From Williamsia muralis NBRC 105860 (lineage in GTDB: Bacteria > Actinomycetota > Actinomycetes > Mycobacteriales > Mycobacteriaceae), in contig NZ_BDAP01000003.1 of assembly GCF_001598915.1 (NCBI RefSeq), positions 558,001-622,000 of the forward strand: DNA of 64,000 nt. The letters are read 5' to 3'. This document shows positions 24,830 through 33,646 of this stretch, piece by piece (the stretch's first letter is position 1; each line of letters begins with the position of its first letter). The notes beneath the pieces were generated by a model, which saw only the letters and a list, made by a program, of their open reading frames with translations, was not told the DNA's origin and did no database searches. The position numbers were made by a program, and so were the translations under genes.

Positions 24830-25824
24830 GACGATCCTCCCAGTTCGTCCACGATCTCCGCGAGCGCGTCGACCTCGATGGGGCCCGGTTGATAGAGGCA
24901 GATCCGGTCGGAGACACCGTCGACCCGGTCGCGGATGTGCGCAGCCACCTCGGATGGGGTGCCACACGCGGCAATGGTGTGCAGTATCTCGTCGTCGATC
25001 AGCGTGGCCATCTCTTGCCAGCGGCCCTGCTTGGACATCGCATTCAGTTCGGGCTGCAGATCGCCCCATCCGTGGGCGTCGAGAACCGGCCGGTACGCCG
25101 GTGTGGAACCGTAGAACGCCAGCAACATTCGAGTCGAGGCGTGATTGTCATCGCGGTCGGTTTCCACCGACACGATGATCTCGGGCACCACCTCGAAGTC
25201 GCTTTCGCTACGACCTGCAGCAGTCAATCCCTCGCGCACCGCGGGCAGTGTCGACTCGTGGAGGAACCGCTTCGACCCGAAAGGCATCACCAACAAACCA
25301 TCGGCCACTTCTGCAGTGGCCCTGGTCAACCGGGGTCCGAGCGCGCCGAGATAGATCGGCGGCGGACCGTATGGGTTCGGCCCGGGTACAAAGGTCGGCG
25401 TCATCAAGGTGTGCCGGTAGTACTCGCCGCGGAAGTCGAGTCGTTCACCCTCGTTCCACGTGGCAAAAATGGCTCGCAGCGCCCCCACCAATTCCTTCAT
25501 CCGCGCGACCGGGTGATCGAACTCGACTCCATAACGCTTCTCGATCTGCGCTCGAATCTGCGTGCCCAGACCCAAGATGAAGCGCCCTTCGCTGATCAGC
25601 TGTAGGTCATTGGCCTGATGGGCGAGCTGAATCGGATTGCGAGGGAATGCAATCGCAACATTCGACATGACGTCGAGATTCTTCACCGACGATGCCAGCA
25701 CCAGCGGGGTGAAGACGTCGAACGGTCCTTCGAAGGTGAACACGCCTGACGCGCCGGCTTCCTTGAGCACTTGTGCCCGTTCGAGTGCATCGGTCGGGCC
25801 GAACAGCGCTGTCATGATCTTCAT
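24826..25824 (-). CDS. LLM-class F420-dependent oxidoreductase (TIGR03617-like)
   Basis: The 332-residue TIM-barrel protein is of the bacterial-luciferase-like superfamily: an N-terminal strand, then NVAIAFPRNPIQLAHQANDL, SEGRFILGLGTQ and a C-terminal GPxxYLGALGPR segment. These contact the flavin/F420 pocket in mycobacterial F420-dependent oxidoreductases. It is co-transcribed with the PEP-enzyme gene (4-nt overlap) and 9 nt downstream of the AttH-like gene. The substrate is unknown. Confidence 0.88.
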   Translation of the reverse strand: MKIMTALFGPTDALERAQVLKEAGASGVFTFEGPFDVFTPLVLASSVKNLDVMSNVAIAFPRNPIQLAHQANDLQLISEGRFILGLGTQIRAQIEKRYGVEFDHPVARMKELVGALRAIFATWNEGERLDFRGEYYRHTLMTPTFVPGPNPYGPPPIYLGALGPRLTRATAEVADGLLVMPFGSKRFLHESTLPAVREGLTAAGRSESDFEVVPEIIVSVETDRDDNHASTRMLLAFYGSTPAYRPVLDAHGWGDLQPELNAMSKQGRWQEMATLIDDEILHTIAACGTPSEVAAHIRDRVDGVSDRICLYQPGPIEVDALAEIVDELGGSS

Positions 25825-25833
25825 ACCTGGCGC

Positions 25834-26949
25834 CTAGCTCGCCGCGTCGGTCCAGTCGGAGAATCCCGACGGATGGTGCGGCCCGATCACGCCGTGCTCG
25901 AACAGACCCGCGCCCTCGCGCACCGATCCGTCAGCTTCGGTACACACGGCCTTGCCGACATGGTCGATGAGACTGAACGGCGCCCGGGCCATCACCTCTG
26001 GATCCGTCAGATCGAAGTCGACGCGTTCAGCGAATGGTGCACCCTTCCAGCTGCCGTGGGCCCACGAGGAGTCGCCACCGTAGCCCGACCCGAAAGCGAT
26101 GGGAGCAAACAGCTTTGACTCGACGTCCAACTCGATCTTGTCTCCGGCGCGGTTCATGAACTCCACATGGGCGCTCCGAGGAATTCTTGTGCCGGGCTGG
26201 TAGTCGACGCTCACCCGAACTCCGTCGAGCTGCTCGACGCGGCCGTCTCGCCACCTGCGTGTGCAGTCGTACAGGCTGCGGTGGCCATCGGGATCTTCCT
26301 GCAGGATCAGGAACAGTTGGTAGTCGTCGAACGCCAACGGCAGGTACAGCCACCACATTCCACGGAACGAAGCGTCTGGCCGACCGGCCGGCTCGGCCTC
26401 GCCGACAGGTCGGATGCCCCACGAGCGGTCACGGCTCGCCACGCTGCTGTCGTGACTGACTTCCAGTCGTTCGCCATCGACATCGATCCAGCCCTGCCAC
26501 GAACCGACCTGCGCAAAGCGAGACGCCTGCAAGGTCACCCGCCTATCGGTGAGCATCTGGTGCGGCTCCTCCAACGCGGCGGGAAACAGCCCGCGCCAGG
26601 TGAGGTCGGCGGAAATACCCTCGGTCTGCGCCAATGTCAGATGCACCTGCTGTAGCGGCTCGATGACATCGAGGCGGTAACCGTTGACGTTCTGGTGAAG
26701 GCGATCGTCGTCGATGGCGTCGCTGAGGTGCACCGCGGTCTGGGTGTCGCCGCGACGAACGACGAAGTAGGCGTCCTTGACGCCGAGGCGTGGGTAATAG
26801 CCGATACCGGTCAGGGCCATGAAACGGCCCTCCCGGTCGAGCACGTTGAAGTACGACCGGTCGTAGAAGTTTCGATCGGACGTAGCCGGCCAGGTCAGAG
26901 GCGCGGGCGTTTGGTGAATGGGAAACTCGTCGAGCGGGCTCAGATGCAC
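25834..26949 (-). CDS. AttH-like / carotenoid-1,2-hydratase-like two-domain protein, copy A
   Basis: The 371-residue protein is a close paralogue of the one at 56658-57773, with equal length. Conserved anchors are PLDEFPIHQ at the N-terminus, SDRNFYDRSY near residue 24, SRDRSWGIRPVGEAEPAG near residue 171, and a C-terminal LFEHGVIG...GFSDW. The RDRSWGxRP motif occurs in lipocalin-like AttH/CrtC-type folds. No catalytic role is established. It diverges from a TetR gene, and both promoters share a 51-nt gap containing an inverted repeat. Confidence 0.75.
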   Translation of the reverse strand: MHLSPLDEFPIHQTPAPLTWPATSDRNFYDRSYFNVLDREGRFMALTGIGYYPRLGVKDAYFVVRRGDTQTAVHLSDAIDDDRLHQNVNGYRLDVIEPLQQVHLTLAQTEGISADLTWRGLFPAALEEPHQMLTDRRVTLQASRFAQVGSWQGWIDVDGERLEVSHDSSVASRDRSWGIRPVGEAEPAGRPDASFRGMWWLYLPLAFDDYQLFLILQEDPDGHRSLYDCTRRWRDGRVEQLDGVRVSVDYQPGTRIPRSAHVEFMNRAGDKIELDVESKLFAPIAFGSGYGGDSSWAHGSWKGAPFAERVDFDLTDPEVMARAPFSLIDHVGKAVCTEADGSVREGAGLFEHGVIGPHHPSGFSDWTDAAS

Positions 26950-26959
26950 TAGCTCTCCT

Positions 26960-26983
26960 CAAATACGATGCGTACCGTATTGG
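26960..26983. promoter_or_regulatory. Inverted repeat in the AttH-like / TetR divergent promoter
   Basis: The gap holds ATACGATGCGTACCGTAT, an imperfect 18-bp palindrome (ATACG and CGTAT outer arms). It is a plausible operator for the adjacent TetR. A related core, TACGGTACG on the opposite strand, occurs in the equivalent gap of the second module near 58960. Confidence 0.5.
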
Positions 26984-27000
26984 AACTATGGTGAAGCCAT

Positions 27001-27616
27001 GACAGCAGAAAGCCGCAGTGAAAACAAGAGCGCTGTGCAGTCCACACCTGGGCGGCCGCGTGACGGCAGGATCGATGCCGCGATCATCGCTGCCACACGC
27101 GAGCTGATCCTCCAGACCGGCTACTCCGCGTTGTCACTCTCGGCGATCGCTGCGCGTGCCGGAACCACCACTGCTGCCATCTACCGCCGGTGGTCGGGCA
27201 AGGCGCAGCTGGTTCACGAAGCCGTGTTGTACGCCGAATCGATACCCGTGCCAGATGGTTCCGGCGACATCCGCGCGGAGATCCGGGGTCTGGTCGAGAC
27301 GGTCCGGGTCATCTTCGACAGACCGGAGGTGCGGTTGGCGCTGCCGGGCCTGATCGCGGACACCGTTGCCGATCCTCAGCTGCACGCCATGATGATCGCG
27401 CGATTGGGTGGCAATCTCACGGCATTCGAATCTCGGTTCGGACAAGAGCGCCGCGACGACGACCATCTGCCCATGCTCGCCGAGGTGGTCGCGGGCACTG
27501 CGATCTTTCGCATTCTCATCCGAAGCGACGCAGCTCTCGACGACACCTGGGTGGACGAGATGACCAAGATGATCACCGACCGTTGGCCCCCAGAGAAGTC
27601 GCTGGATCACTCCTGA
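27001..27616 (+). CDS. TetR-family transcriptional regulator, copy A
   Basis: The 204-residue protein begins after a short polar leader with GRPRDGRIDAAIIAATRELI and the HTH segment [27 protein letters not shown]. The C-terminal ligand domain is of the TetR_C type with an RDDDHLPM motif. It is homologous to the regulator at 58985-59635. Divergent placement suggests that it represses the AttH-like/monooxygenase/PEP-enzyme transcript and itself. Confidence 0.93.
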
Positions 27617-27672
27617 AATCACTTTCCTGCCCACCCAACCGGCTTTGACGGCGGGGAACTATCGTTCGCCGT

Positions 27673-29166
27673 ATGCGCTTTGATGAGTACCAGAACTTCG
27701 ATGCACTCGGACTCGCTCAACTCGTCAAAGACGGTGACGTGACGGCCGGCCAGCTCCTCGATCTCGCGCAGCAGCGGGCGCATGAGGTGAACCCTCAGAT
27801 CAACGCAATCGTTCGCTTCATGAACTCGCAGGCAGACGAGCACGTTGCCGGTGGACAAGTGGGCCCGTTCAGCGGCGTCCCATTCCTGATCAAAGACCTG
27901 GCTCAGGACTATCGTGGCCTCCCGAGCAGCAGCGGTTCGCGATCACTCGTCAATGTCCTCGCAGGTGAGCATTCCACTGTGGTTCAGCGATGGCTCGATG
28001 CAGGACTGGTGATATTCGGCAAGACGAACACCCCCGAGTTCGGCGCCAAGGGGATCACCGAGCCCGAGCTGTTCGGGCCCGCGCGCAATCCGTGGGATCT
28101 GACTCGGACACCTGGAGGTTCGTCGGGCGGATCCGCCGCGGCTGTTGCCGCCGGCATTGTTCCGGTCGCCGGCGCCAACGACGGCGGTGGCTCTATCCGG
28201 ATCCCGGCCGCCTGCTGCGGACTCGTCGGTCTCAAGCCGGGCCGCGGGCTCCTCCCCATGGGTCCAGCCATCGGTGAGGCGATGCACGGCGCCGCCGCGC
28301 AAGGGGTTGTCTCTCGCTCGGTACGGGATACCGCGGCGATGCTCGACGTGCTCGCCGGGGGCGAGCCGAGCGGCCCGTTCCTGCCTTCCGTCCCGCCTGA
28401 CACCTACCTCTCACAGGTGGGTGCCGATCCCGGACGGCTACGTATCGGCGTCTGCTCCACATCGGGCATCAATCCCGATCCCCATACAGAAGCGGTGGCG
28501 GCAGTCGACGGCACCGCGAAGGCTCTTGCCGACCTCGGACACGACGTGGAGATCCTGGACCAGCAGCCGTTCGACGACCTGGCGTTGGCCCGCGACTTCT
28601 TGCTGACCTGGTTCGTGTACCTGGCGTGGGAAATGGACGACGCCAAACGCCGATCAGGTTGCGACGACTCTGATTTCGAGATCGACACGCGGGTGATGGC
28701 CGCACTGGGGCGAGCCCATGGCGGTGTCGAGTACGTCGATGCGGTCATGCGCCGACACGAACATGTACGACAACTGTCAGCGTATTTCGAGAAGTATGAC
28801 CTGCTGATGACGCCAACTCTGGCCGAGCCTCCGCCACGCATCGGCGCGTTCGACACTCCCCGCCCTGCCCGCATGGCGGCGTCCGCTCTTCTGAGAACTC
28901 GTACAGCCGGCCTTCTGCGGCATGCCCCGTTGGTGGACAACATGATCCAGAGCAACCTCAGTTGGGTGCCCTACACACAATTGGCGAACCTGACCGGGCG
29001 TCCCGCGCTGTCGTTGCCACTTCACTGGACCCCGGAAGGCATTCCGATGGGTGTGCAGTTCACCGCTCAGCTCGGTGGTGAAGCCATGCTCCTGCGTCTC
29101 GCAGGACAACTCGAACAAGCGATGCCCTGGGGACAGCGCTGGGCCGACCTCTCCCCCAACAGCTAG
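27673..29166 (+). CDS. Amidase (amidase signature family)
   Basis: The 497-residue enzyme has the complete Ser-cisSer-Lys triad: Lys74 in FLIKDL, cis-Ser150 in [15 protein letters not shown], and Ser174 in [12 protein letters not shown]. It hydrolyses an amide bond; the substrate is not predictable. It follows the TetR gene by 56 nt on the same strand, so co-transcription is possible but not shown. Confidence 0.94.
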   Translation: MRFDEYQNFDALGLAQLVKDGDVTAGQLLDLAQQRAHEVNPQINAIVRFMNSQADEHVAGGQVGPFSGVPFLIKDLAQDYRGLPSSSGSRSLVNVLAGEHSTVVQRWLDAGLVIFGKTNTPEFGAKGITEPELFGPARNPWDLTRTPGGSSGGSAAAVAAGIVPVAGANDGGGSIRIPAACCGLVGLKPGRGLLPMGPAIGEAMHGAAAQGVVSRSVRDTAAMLDVLAGGEPSGPFLPSVPPDTYLSQVGADPGRLRIGVCSTSGINPDPHTEAVAAVDGTAKALADLGHDVEILDQQPFDDLALARDFLLTWFVYLAWEMDDAKRRSGCDDSDFEIDTRVMAALGRAHGGVEYVDAVMRRHEHVRQLSAYFEKYDLLMTPTLAEPPPRIGAFDTPRPARMAASALLRTRTAGLLRHAPLVDNMIQSNLSWVPYTQLANLTGRPALSLPLHWTPEGIPMGVQFTAQLGGEAMLLRLAGQLEQAMPWGQRWADLSPNS

Positions 29167-29225
29167 CCTCCGTGTGAGAGATTAAGTGTAGCAACGCTTT
29201 CCGACATCGCCTGACCACTGCCACG

Positions 29226-30218
29226 TCAGCCGCCACCAGATGTCCGCCGGAACTCGTCCGGCGGTGAAATGGATCTGAGGGCGCCTGCCTCGATCGCTCG
29301 TGCAAACGTGGCGATCGCTCTGCCCGTGACATCAGGCTGGATGAGCGGGAACAAATGACTGGCGCGAGGTATCACGGTCAGATGAGCCCGGGGCGAAATC
29401 GCTTCGAAGCGGCGTTCATTGACGCGAAACTGGTCCCAGCCGCCATTGATGAATTCGATCGGACCTGGATACCGCGCGAGTTCGCCGAGGGCATCGAAAC
29501 GGGAGACCTCGGCGACAACATCTTTGATCGATGCCAATGCGAGGCCACCGACTTCCATATCGTCAGCGACTCGGCGCCCGACCGATGCTCGGGTGAGCCA
29601 CCTGCTGATGGCCGCTGCCTGCTCGGGTAGGTACGCGGTCGTCGCCCCGAACGCCCGAAACGGGGCTGCATAGAACGGGCTGGGTTGTGCGGTCGCGCAC
29701 ATCGCCACCAACCCACTGACCAGGTCTGGACGCCTGCCCGCGACGGCCATCGAGACGTAACCGCCCATCGACATGCCTGCAACGATGGCGGGTGACCCGA
29801 GCTCCTCGATGGCCTTGACCACCGTGTCAACGGCACCTGCAAGCGTGAACGTCTCCCCCACCCGTCTGCCATGACCGGGCAGATCCGGGAACACCACTTC
29901 GCGGTCGGGGATCGCGGCAGCGATTCGGTGCAACGATGCCCCGCTGACACGAATCCCGTGGACGAGAACAACCGGTGCGGGAACGGGCGCAGACACGGGA
30001 GCCAGTATGCCCTCAATCCTCGATGGGCCCACAGGTCCAGCTGCCCCCCTGCGCCAAACCGTCACACGAAATTCTCGAAAGAGTTGCGCAGCAACACTCG
30101 AGTTGAACGGCCGGGAAACGGTCCGGTCTCTGACGCAGTCCGATCCTGCGTCCACTTCGGCGGGCGACTTCCCCGACGGCTCATCCCAGGCGACGTAACC
30201 TGCTCCAGACAGGTCCAT
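29226..30218 (-). CDS. Alpha/beta hydrolase, third gene of the AlkB operon
   Basis: The protein has VVLVHGIRVSGASLHR (oxyanion loop), VFPDLPGHGRR, the nucleophile elbow GMSMGG, and a C-terminal ASHLFPLIQP with the catalytic His. The start is uncertain. ATG 30218 would overlap the FemAB-like gene by 38 nt, while GTG 30065 would give a tighter N-terminus without overlap. The core from about residue 70 is unaffected. It acts on an ester or similar bond, possibly of the product made by the two upstream enzymes. Confidence 0.82.
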   Translation of the reverse strand: MDLSGAGYVAWDEPSGKSPAEVDAGSDCVRDRTVSRPFNSSVAAQLFREFRVTVWRRGAAGPVGPSRIEGILAPVSAPVPAPVVLVHGIRVSGASLHRIAAAIPDREVVFPDLPGHGRRVGETFTLAGAVDTVVKAIEELGSPAIVAGMSMGGYVSMAVAGRRPDLVSGLVAMCATAQPSPFYAAPFRAFGATTAYLPEQAAAISRWLTRASVGRRVADDMEVGGLALASIKDVVAEVSRFDALGELARYPGPIEFINGGWDQFRVNERRFEAISPRAHLTVIPRASHLFPLIQPDVTGRAIATFARAIEAGALRSISPPDEFRRTSGGG

Positions 30219-31410
30219 GCTCGAGCCACACGTAGTCCGGATTCGGACGCACCGGACGACCGCGTAGCCGATTCAGCCGTGGCGATTCGTCGATCAGTGA
30301 CGTGAGTATCTCGAGTTGCCGCAGCGTCCATGCCCGCCGGGGACGAACAGCTATCTGGTAGGCGCCGAGGTAGTCGGTGATTTCTTCACTGAACGCGGTC
30401 TTGAACTGGCCTACCCCGTGGCGGGGATGAGATGGATCGGAAATGGTCGACGTCGAGGGTGTCCCATCGAGGTCGTATCGCTCGCATCCCTGCTCCCGCG
30501 CCCACTGCATGATCTCCCACTGCAGCGCGTACGCCGCGCGGCTACCTCCCAGTCCACACAGGAACGGGTCGCCAGGGCGCTTGCGAATCGAGCCCGCCCC
30601 CAGGTAGAGCGCATTCTTGCCCAATTTCGAGACGAACGCGCCGACCACCACCTCGCCCTGGTGCCGAGCCAGGAACAGCTGACCGTCGCCGGACGCTTCG
30701 TACTGCTGGAACAGCGCAGTCGACGTCTCGAGGCCGGGGATCCTGAACCGGCCACCGCTGGTGGCGTCGAGCATCTCGTACAGGATGCGGCAGTTCTCGT
30801 CGGTGGCCGGGACCCGTTCGACCGTCACACCCTCCTGCGCTGCACGACGGATCGACTTTCGCGCTCGCTTCTTGAAGCGAGCCTGCACGTCGAGTTCGCT
30901 GCCGCGCAGATCCACGATGACCGTGCTGTCGTCCAACCACGTCGGCACCCGCGTAAAACCCTGGGCACGAAGGAGTTTGGCGTCGTCTGCATTCGCCTTC
31001 AGTTGGGAACGCACTCGAACCGCGGTGATCCCGTTCTCCGCCCCGAACGCAGCCACTGCGCGGCCGGACCGGATCAGATCGTGAACGTCGAGGACAGGCG
31101 GTCCGAAAAGCACCCAGAGCGCTCCCACAAGCGGCACGTCCACCTGGAACGCCGTCACTGCGTAACCGCCCACGATGAGATAGACGGGCCTGGCACCTTG
31201 TAAGGCCATGCCATCGATGTTGGCGCGACCGCGATAGACGGTGCCCTCGTCTGGGCTCAGCAGGATCAGTTCGTCCCACCGCGCGATTTCGTCCTCGCCC
31301 GCGAATCGTACGTGCGTTGCTTCAGCCGCAGGCTGATGACGTGCATCCCGACGTTGTCCGAATCGCCGACCTGAGCGGACAGTTCTGCCCACCGCCTTTA
31401 CTGCGCTCAT
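30181..31410 (-). CDS. FemAB/GNAT-fold peptidyl- or aminoacyl-transferase-like protein
   Basis: The 409-residue protein starts at ATG 31410, overlapping the AlkB stop (ATGA). It shows two GNAT-like halves. SELDVQARFKKRARKSIRRA and the following VxxxPATDE are typical of FemABX (tRNA-dependent peptide-bridge) proteins. Then come LFLARHQGEVVVGAFV, YALQWEIMQWAREQGCERYDLDG and HPRHGVGQFKTAFSEEITDYLGAYQI, matching the FemAB/lipid-linked-peptide family C-terminal pattern YDLxG...GlxxFKxxFg. The family adds amino acids from aminoacyl-tRNA, but some members do other acyl transfers. Its pairing with an alkane hydroxylase is unusual. Confidence 0.82.
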   Translation of the reverse strand: MSAVKAVGRTVRSGRRFGQRRDARHQPAAEATHVRFAGEDEIARWDELILLSPDEGTVYRGRANIDGMALQGARPVYLIVGGYAVTAFQVDVPLVGALWVLFGPPVLDVHDLIRSGRAVAAFGAENGITAVRVRSQLKANADDAKLLRAQGFTRVPTWLDDSTVIVDLRGSELDVQARFKKRARKSIRRAAQEGVTVERVPATDENCRILYEMLDATSGGRFRIPGLETSTALFQQYEASGDGQLFLARHQGEVVVGAFVSKLGKNALYLGAGSIRKRPGDPFLCGLGGSRAAYALQWEIMQWAREQGCERYDLDGTPSTSTISDPSHPRHGVGQFKTAFSEEITDYLGAYQIAVRPRRAWTLRQLEILTSLIDESPRLNRLRGRPVRPNPDYVWLEHGPVWSRLRRLG

Positions 31411-32570
31411 CTGGCAGAGCTCCCGGCTAACGCGGCGCCGTAGCGCTGCTCGATTTTGTCGGCCTTCGGCGGGTGAACGTTCACCCTGGAGAGGTCGCCG
31501 TTGTAGTGGCCGAGCACGCGGGGATCCATCACCTTGCGCCACAGCGGCGGGATGAACGCCAGGACCACCATCATGGCGTAGCCCGCAGGAAATTGTGGGG
31601 CCTCGCTGCAACTACGAAGGGCCTGGTACCGCCGTCCGGCGCGCGCGTGGTGATCGGAGTGCCGTTGCAGGTTGAGCAAGACGACGTTGCTGACGAGGTG
31701 GTCACCATTCCAACTGTGCTCAGGACGCACCTTTCCCAATCTTCCGTCCGGAGTGGGCATTCGCAGCAAACCGTAGTGCTCGATGTAGTTCACCGCTTCG
31801 AGTACAAGCATGCCGATGACCGCCTGCAGCGCGAAATATGGCAGCATCGCCCACCCGAAGGCAGCGACGATGACGACGACAATCGCGACACTCACCGACC
31901 AGGACTGCAGAATTGTGTTGCGCCAGTTCCAGAATCGGTGGCCCTGACGATGTAGACGAGCGGTTTCGAGCTCGATACCCGAGACAAGTCCTCCATAGAG
32001 CGCGCGGGGATAGAACGCGAACAAGGACTCGCCGAATCGCGCGCTCGCCGGATCTGCAGGGGTTGCGACCTTCACGTGGTGGCCGACGTTGTGTTCGACG
32101 TAGAAGTGCCCGTACACCGACTGCGCCAACGCGATCTTGGCCAGGCCCTGTTCCAATTTCTCGCGCTTGTGGCCCAATTCGTGAGCGGCGTTGATACCGA
32201 TCGCGGCACTCATGCCCAGAGTGATCGAAAGACCTACCCGCTCACCCCTGGTCATGTCCGCGAAGGCAAGGCACCAGAAGCCGAAGAACAGGCCCGCGTA
32301 CTGGAGCGGGACGAAGATGTAGGTGCACCACCGGTAGTACCGGTCCGCCGACAACGTCCGCACCGCATCATCCGGCGGTCCGGCGCGGTCGGGCCCTCGG
32401 ATCAGGTCGAGGAGAGGGACGACCACGAGGAGCAGGTAACCACCGAAACCCCACAGCAACCCCGACACACTGTTCGCCAGCAGGCACGCGATGAACGGCC
32501 CGGCAGGCACGAGTAGACAAAGCGGCCACAGGTGACGTTTGGGGTCCTTCCAAGTGCGAGTATCCGACAT
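31407..32570 (-). CDS. alkB: Alkane 1-monooxygenase (AlkB)
   Basis: The 387-residue integral membrane di-iron enzyme has all AlkB His motifs: HELGHK (130-135), EHNVGHHVKVATPADPASAR (159-178), NYIEHYGLLR (261-270) and LQRHSDHHA (301-309). The C-terminal PPLWRKVMDPRVLGHY segment is also present. It inserts oxygen at the terminal carbon of alkanes or fatty acids. The start is ATG 32570 behind a GAGGA-type site; a longer frame lacks support. Rubredoxin, rubredoxin reductase and the AlkU-type TetR that normally follow actinobacterial alkB are absent here. FemAB-like and hydrolase genes follow instead. Confidence 0.92.
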   Translation of the reverse strand: MSDTRTWKDPKRHLWPLCLLVPAGPFIACLLANSVSGLLWGFGGYLLLVVVPLLDLIRGPDRAGPPDDAVRTLSADRYYRWCTYIFVPLQYAGLFFGFWCLAFADMTRGERVGLSITLGMSAAIGINAAHELGHKREKLEQGLAKIALAQSVYGHFYVEHNVGHHVKVATPADPASARFGESLFAFYPRALYGGLVSGIELETARLHRQGHRFWNWRNTILQSWSVSVAIVVVIVAAFGWAMLPYFALQAVIGMLVLEAVNYIEHYGLLRMPTPDGRLGKVRPEHSWNGDHLVSNVVLLNLQRHSDHHARAGRRYQALRSCSEAPQFPAGYAMMVVLAFIPPLWRKVMDPRVLGHYNGDLSRVNVHPPKADKIEQRYGAALAGSSAR

Positions 32571-33646
32571 ACCCCGGTCCTCGACTTCAGCTCTGAGCTG
32601 GGTGTGGTGCATCAGCACAGCCACCTCGCCCGCAATCTTCACGCGTCTTCATACTCACGGATCCCTTCCGTGGCACTGCATACCCCAAAACCCGGTTGTT
32701 CGACGTCAGGACTGGTTCGCCCGCAATGGCCGCTTTCAGTCCGTCTCGCCGTTCACCAAATGCAATTCCCCACTAATCGTCTGATGCGCAATTTAAACAC
32801 AGAAAGTCCGTTACCAGATCGCCAATTCGGTCATGCTGGTCGAACTGTGATTTACCGAACCTCTTCGCGCGTGTTCGCTGGCTCGGAAACATGGTTCTGG
32901 TAATGAGCTGTGCTAGCAACTTGGTCGGGGAACCAGCTCGTCTAGCTCGTGACTCCGCCGCAGGAATACAGCGATGAGCCAGGGTTCAACACAACGACGC
33001 GGACGGCTTCTCGACCACTGGGATGACAGTTGAGTCGAGCATGTCCACGAGAGTCCCTGTGAGCCACCGAAGCTCACGTTTAATCGTCTCGCCGATCGAC
33101 CAGCAACGGTGGTACCCGTCCACGAATCAAGTTTCGCGATCATTGATCTGCATTCGCAATGCCTCGGCGATTGCCGGGAATGCAGGCTGCGGCGAATCAA
33201 GCAGCTGGGGTCACGGCTTCGGGGGTTACCGGCTCGGCGTCCGGGGAGCGTTTCCTGCACTGAGTAGGTGTCTTCGCCGCGCGTTCGCGGCGTGAATACA
33301 AAAAGGCAGCCCGGTTCACTCGCGCTGGAAATCGCGTGACAAAGCAGGCGGTTCAACGCCGCCCGACTGCACGCAGCCGTCCGGAGAAGCGACGGATACG
33401 CCGCCGCGAGCACCCGGCCTCCTGGTGTCTCATCCAAGTCATCGAACAATCCAGCGCGGGAATTTGCAGATCGGCGACCTGCGTCGCGTGCGGGGCCCTA
33501 TAGTGGGCCAATCTCCAGTGTCGAGCGACGGCACTGGCGGCACCAGAAGAGATTTTCGTTCGACGGGTAACGCGGCACCGCCCGAAGACGACATCTCCTA
33601 CAGTGCCTTAGTCGTCGGGGACCGAGATCAAGGAGCCAGTCCCCGC
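32571..33646. other. 1-kb region without a clear gene, with an AT-richer patch
   Basis: No long frame has convincing composition or a ribosome site. The patch around 32700-32900 is distinctly AT-richer than the surroundings and includes AATTTAAACA, so it likely contains alkB promoter DNA. On the minus strand at 32986-33123 a 45-codon stretch beginning GTG has high GC at third positions and could be a decayed gene end. A frame at 32913-33413 starts behind AGGAGG but has an Arg/Ser/Cys-rich product and is rejected. Confidence 0.4.
33616..33645 (+). promoter_or_regulatory. Hairpin holding the ribosome site of the first mycolyltransferase
   Basis: CGGGGAC (33616-33622) pairs perfectly with GTCCCCG (33639-33645), leaving a 16-nt loop that contains AAGGAG. 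The ATG is one base after the stem. Such a structure could expose or hide the ribosome site. It is a prediction only. Confidence 0.4.

Noticed and set aside
22892-24892. 666-codon open frame on the plus strand opposite the PEP-enzyme gene
   Set aside because: It is the antisense shadow of a well-supported gene (GC-rich third positions of the true frame); its product is Arg/His-rich without any motif.
32913-33413. Minus-strand frame starting GTG behind AGGAGG
   Set aside because: Product is rich in Arg, Ser and Cys with no hydrophobic core or known motif; a chance ribosome-like site is more likely.
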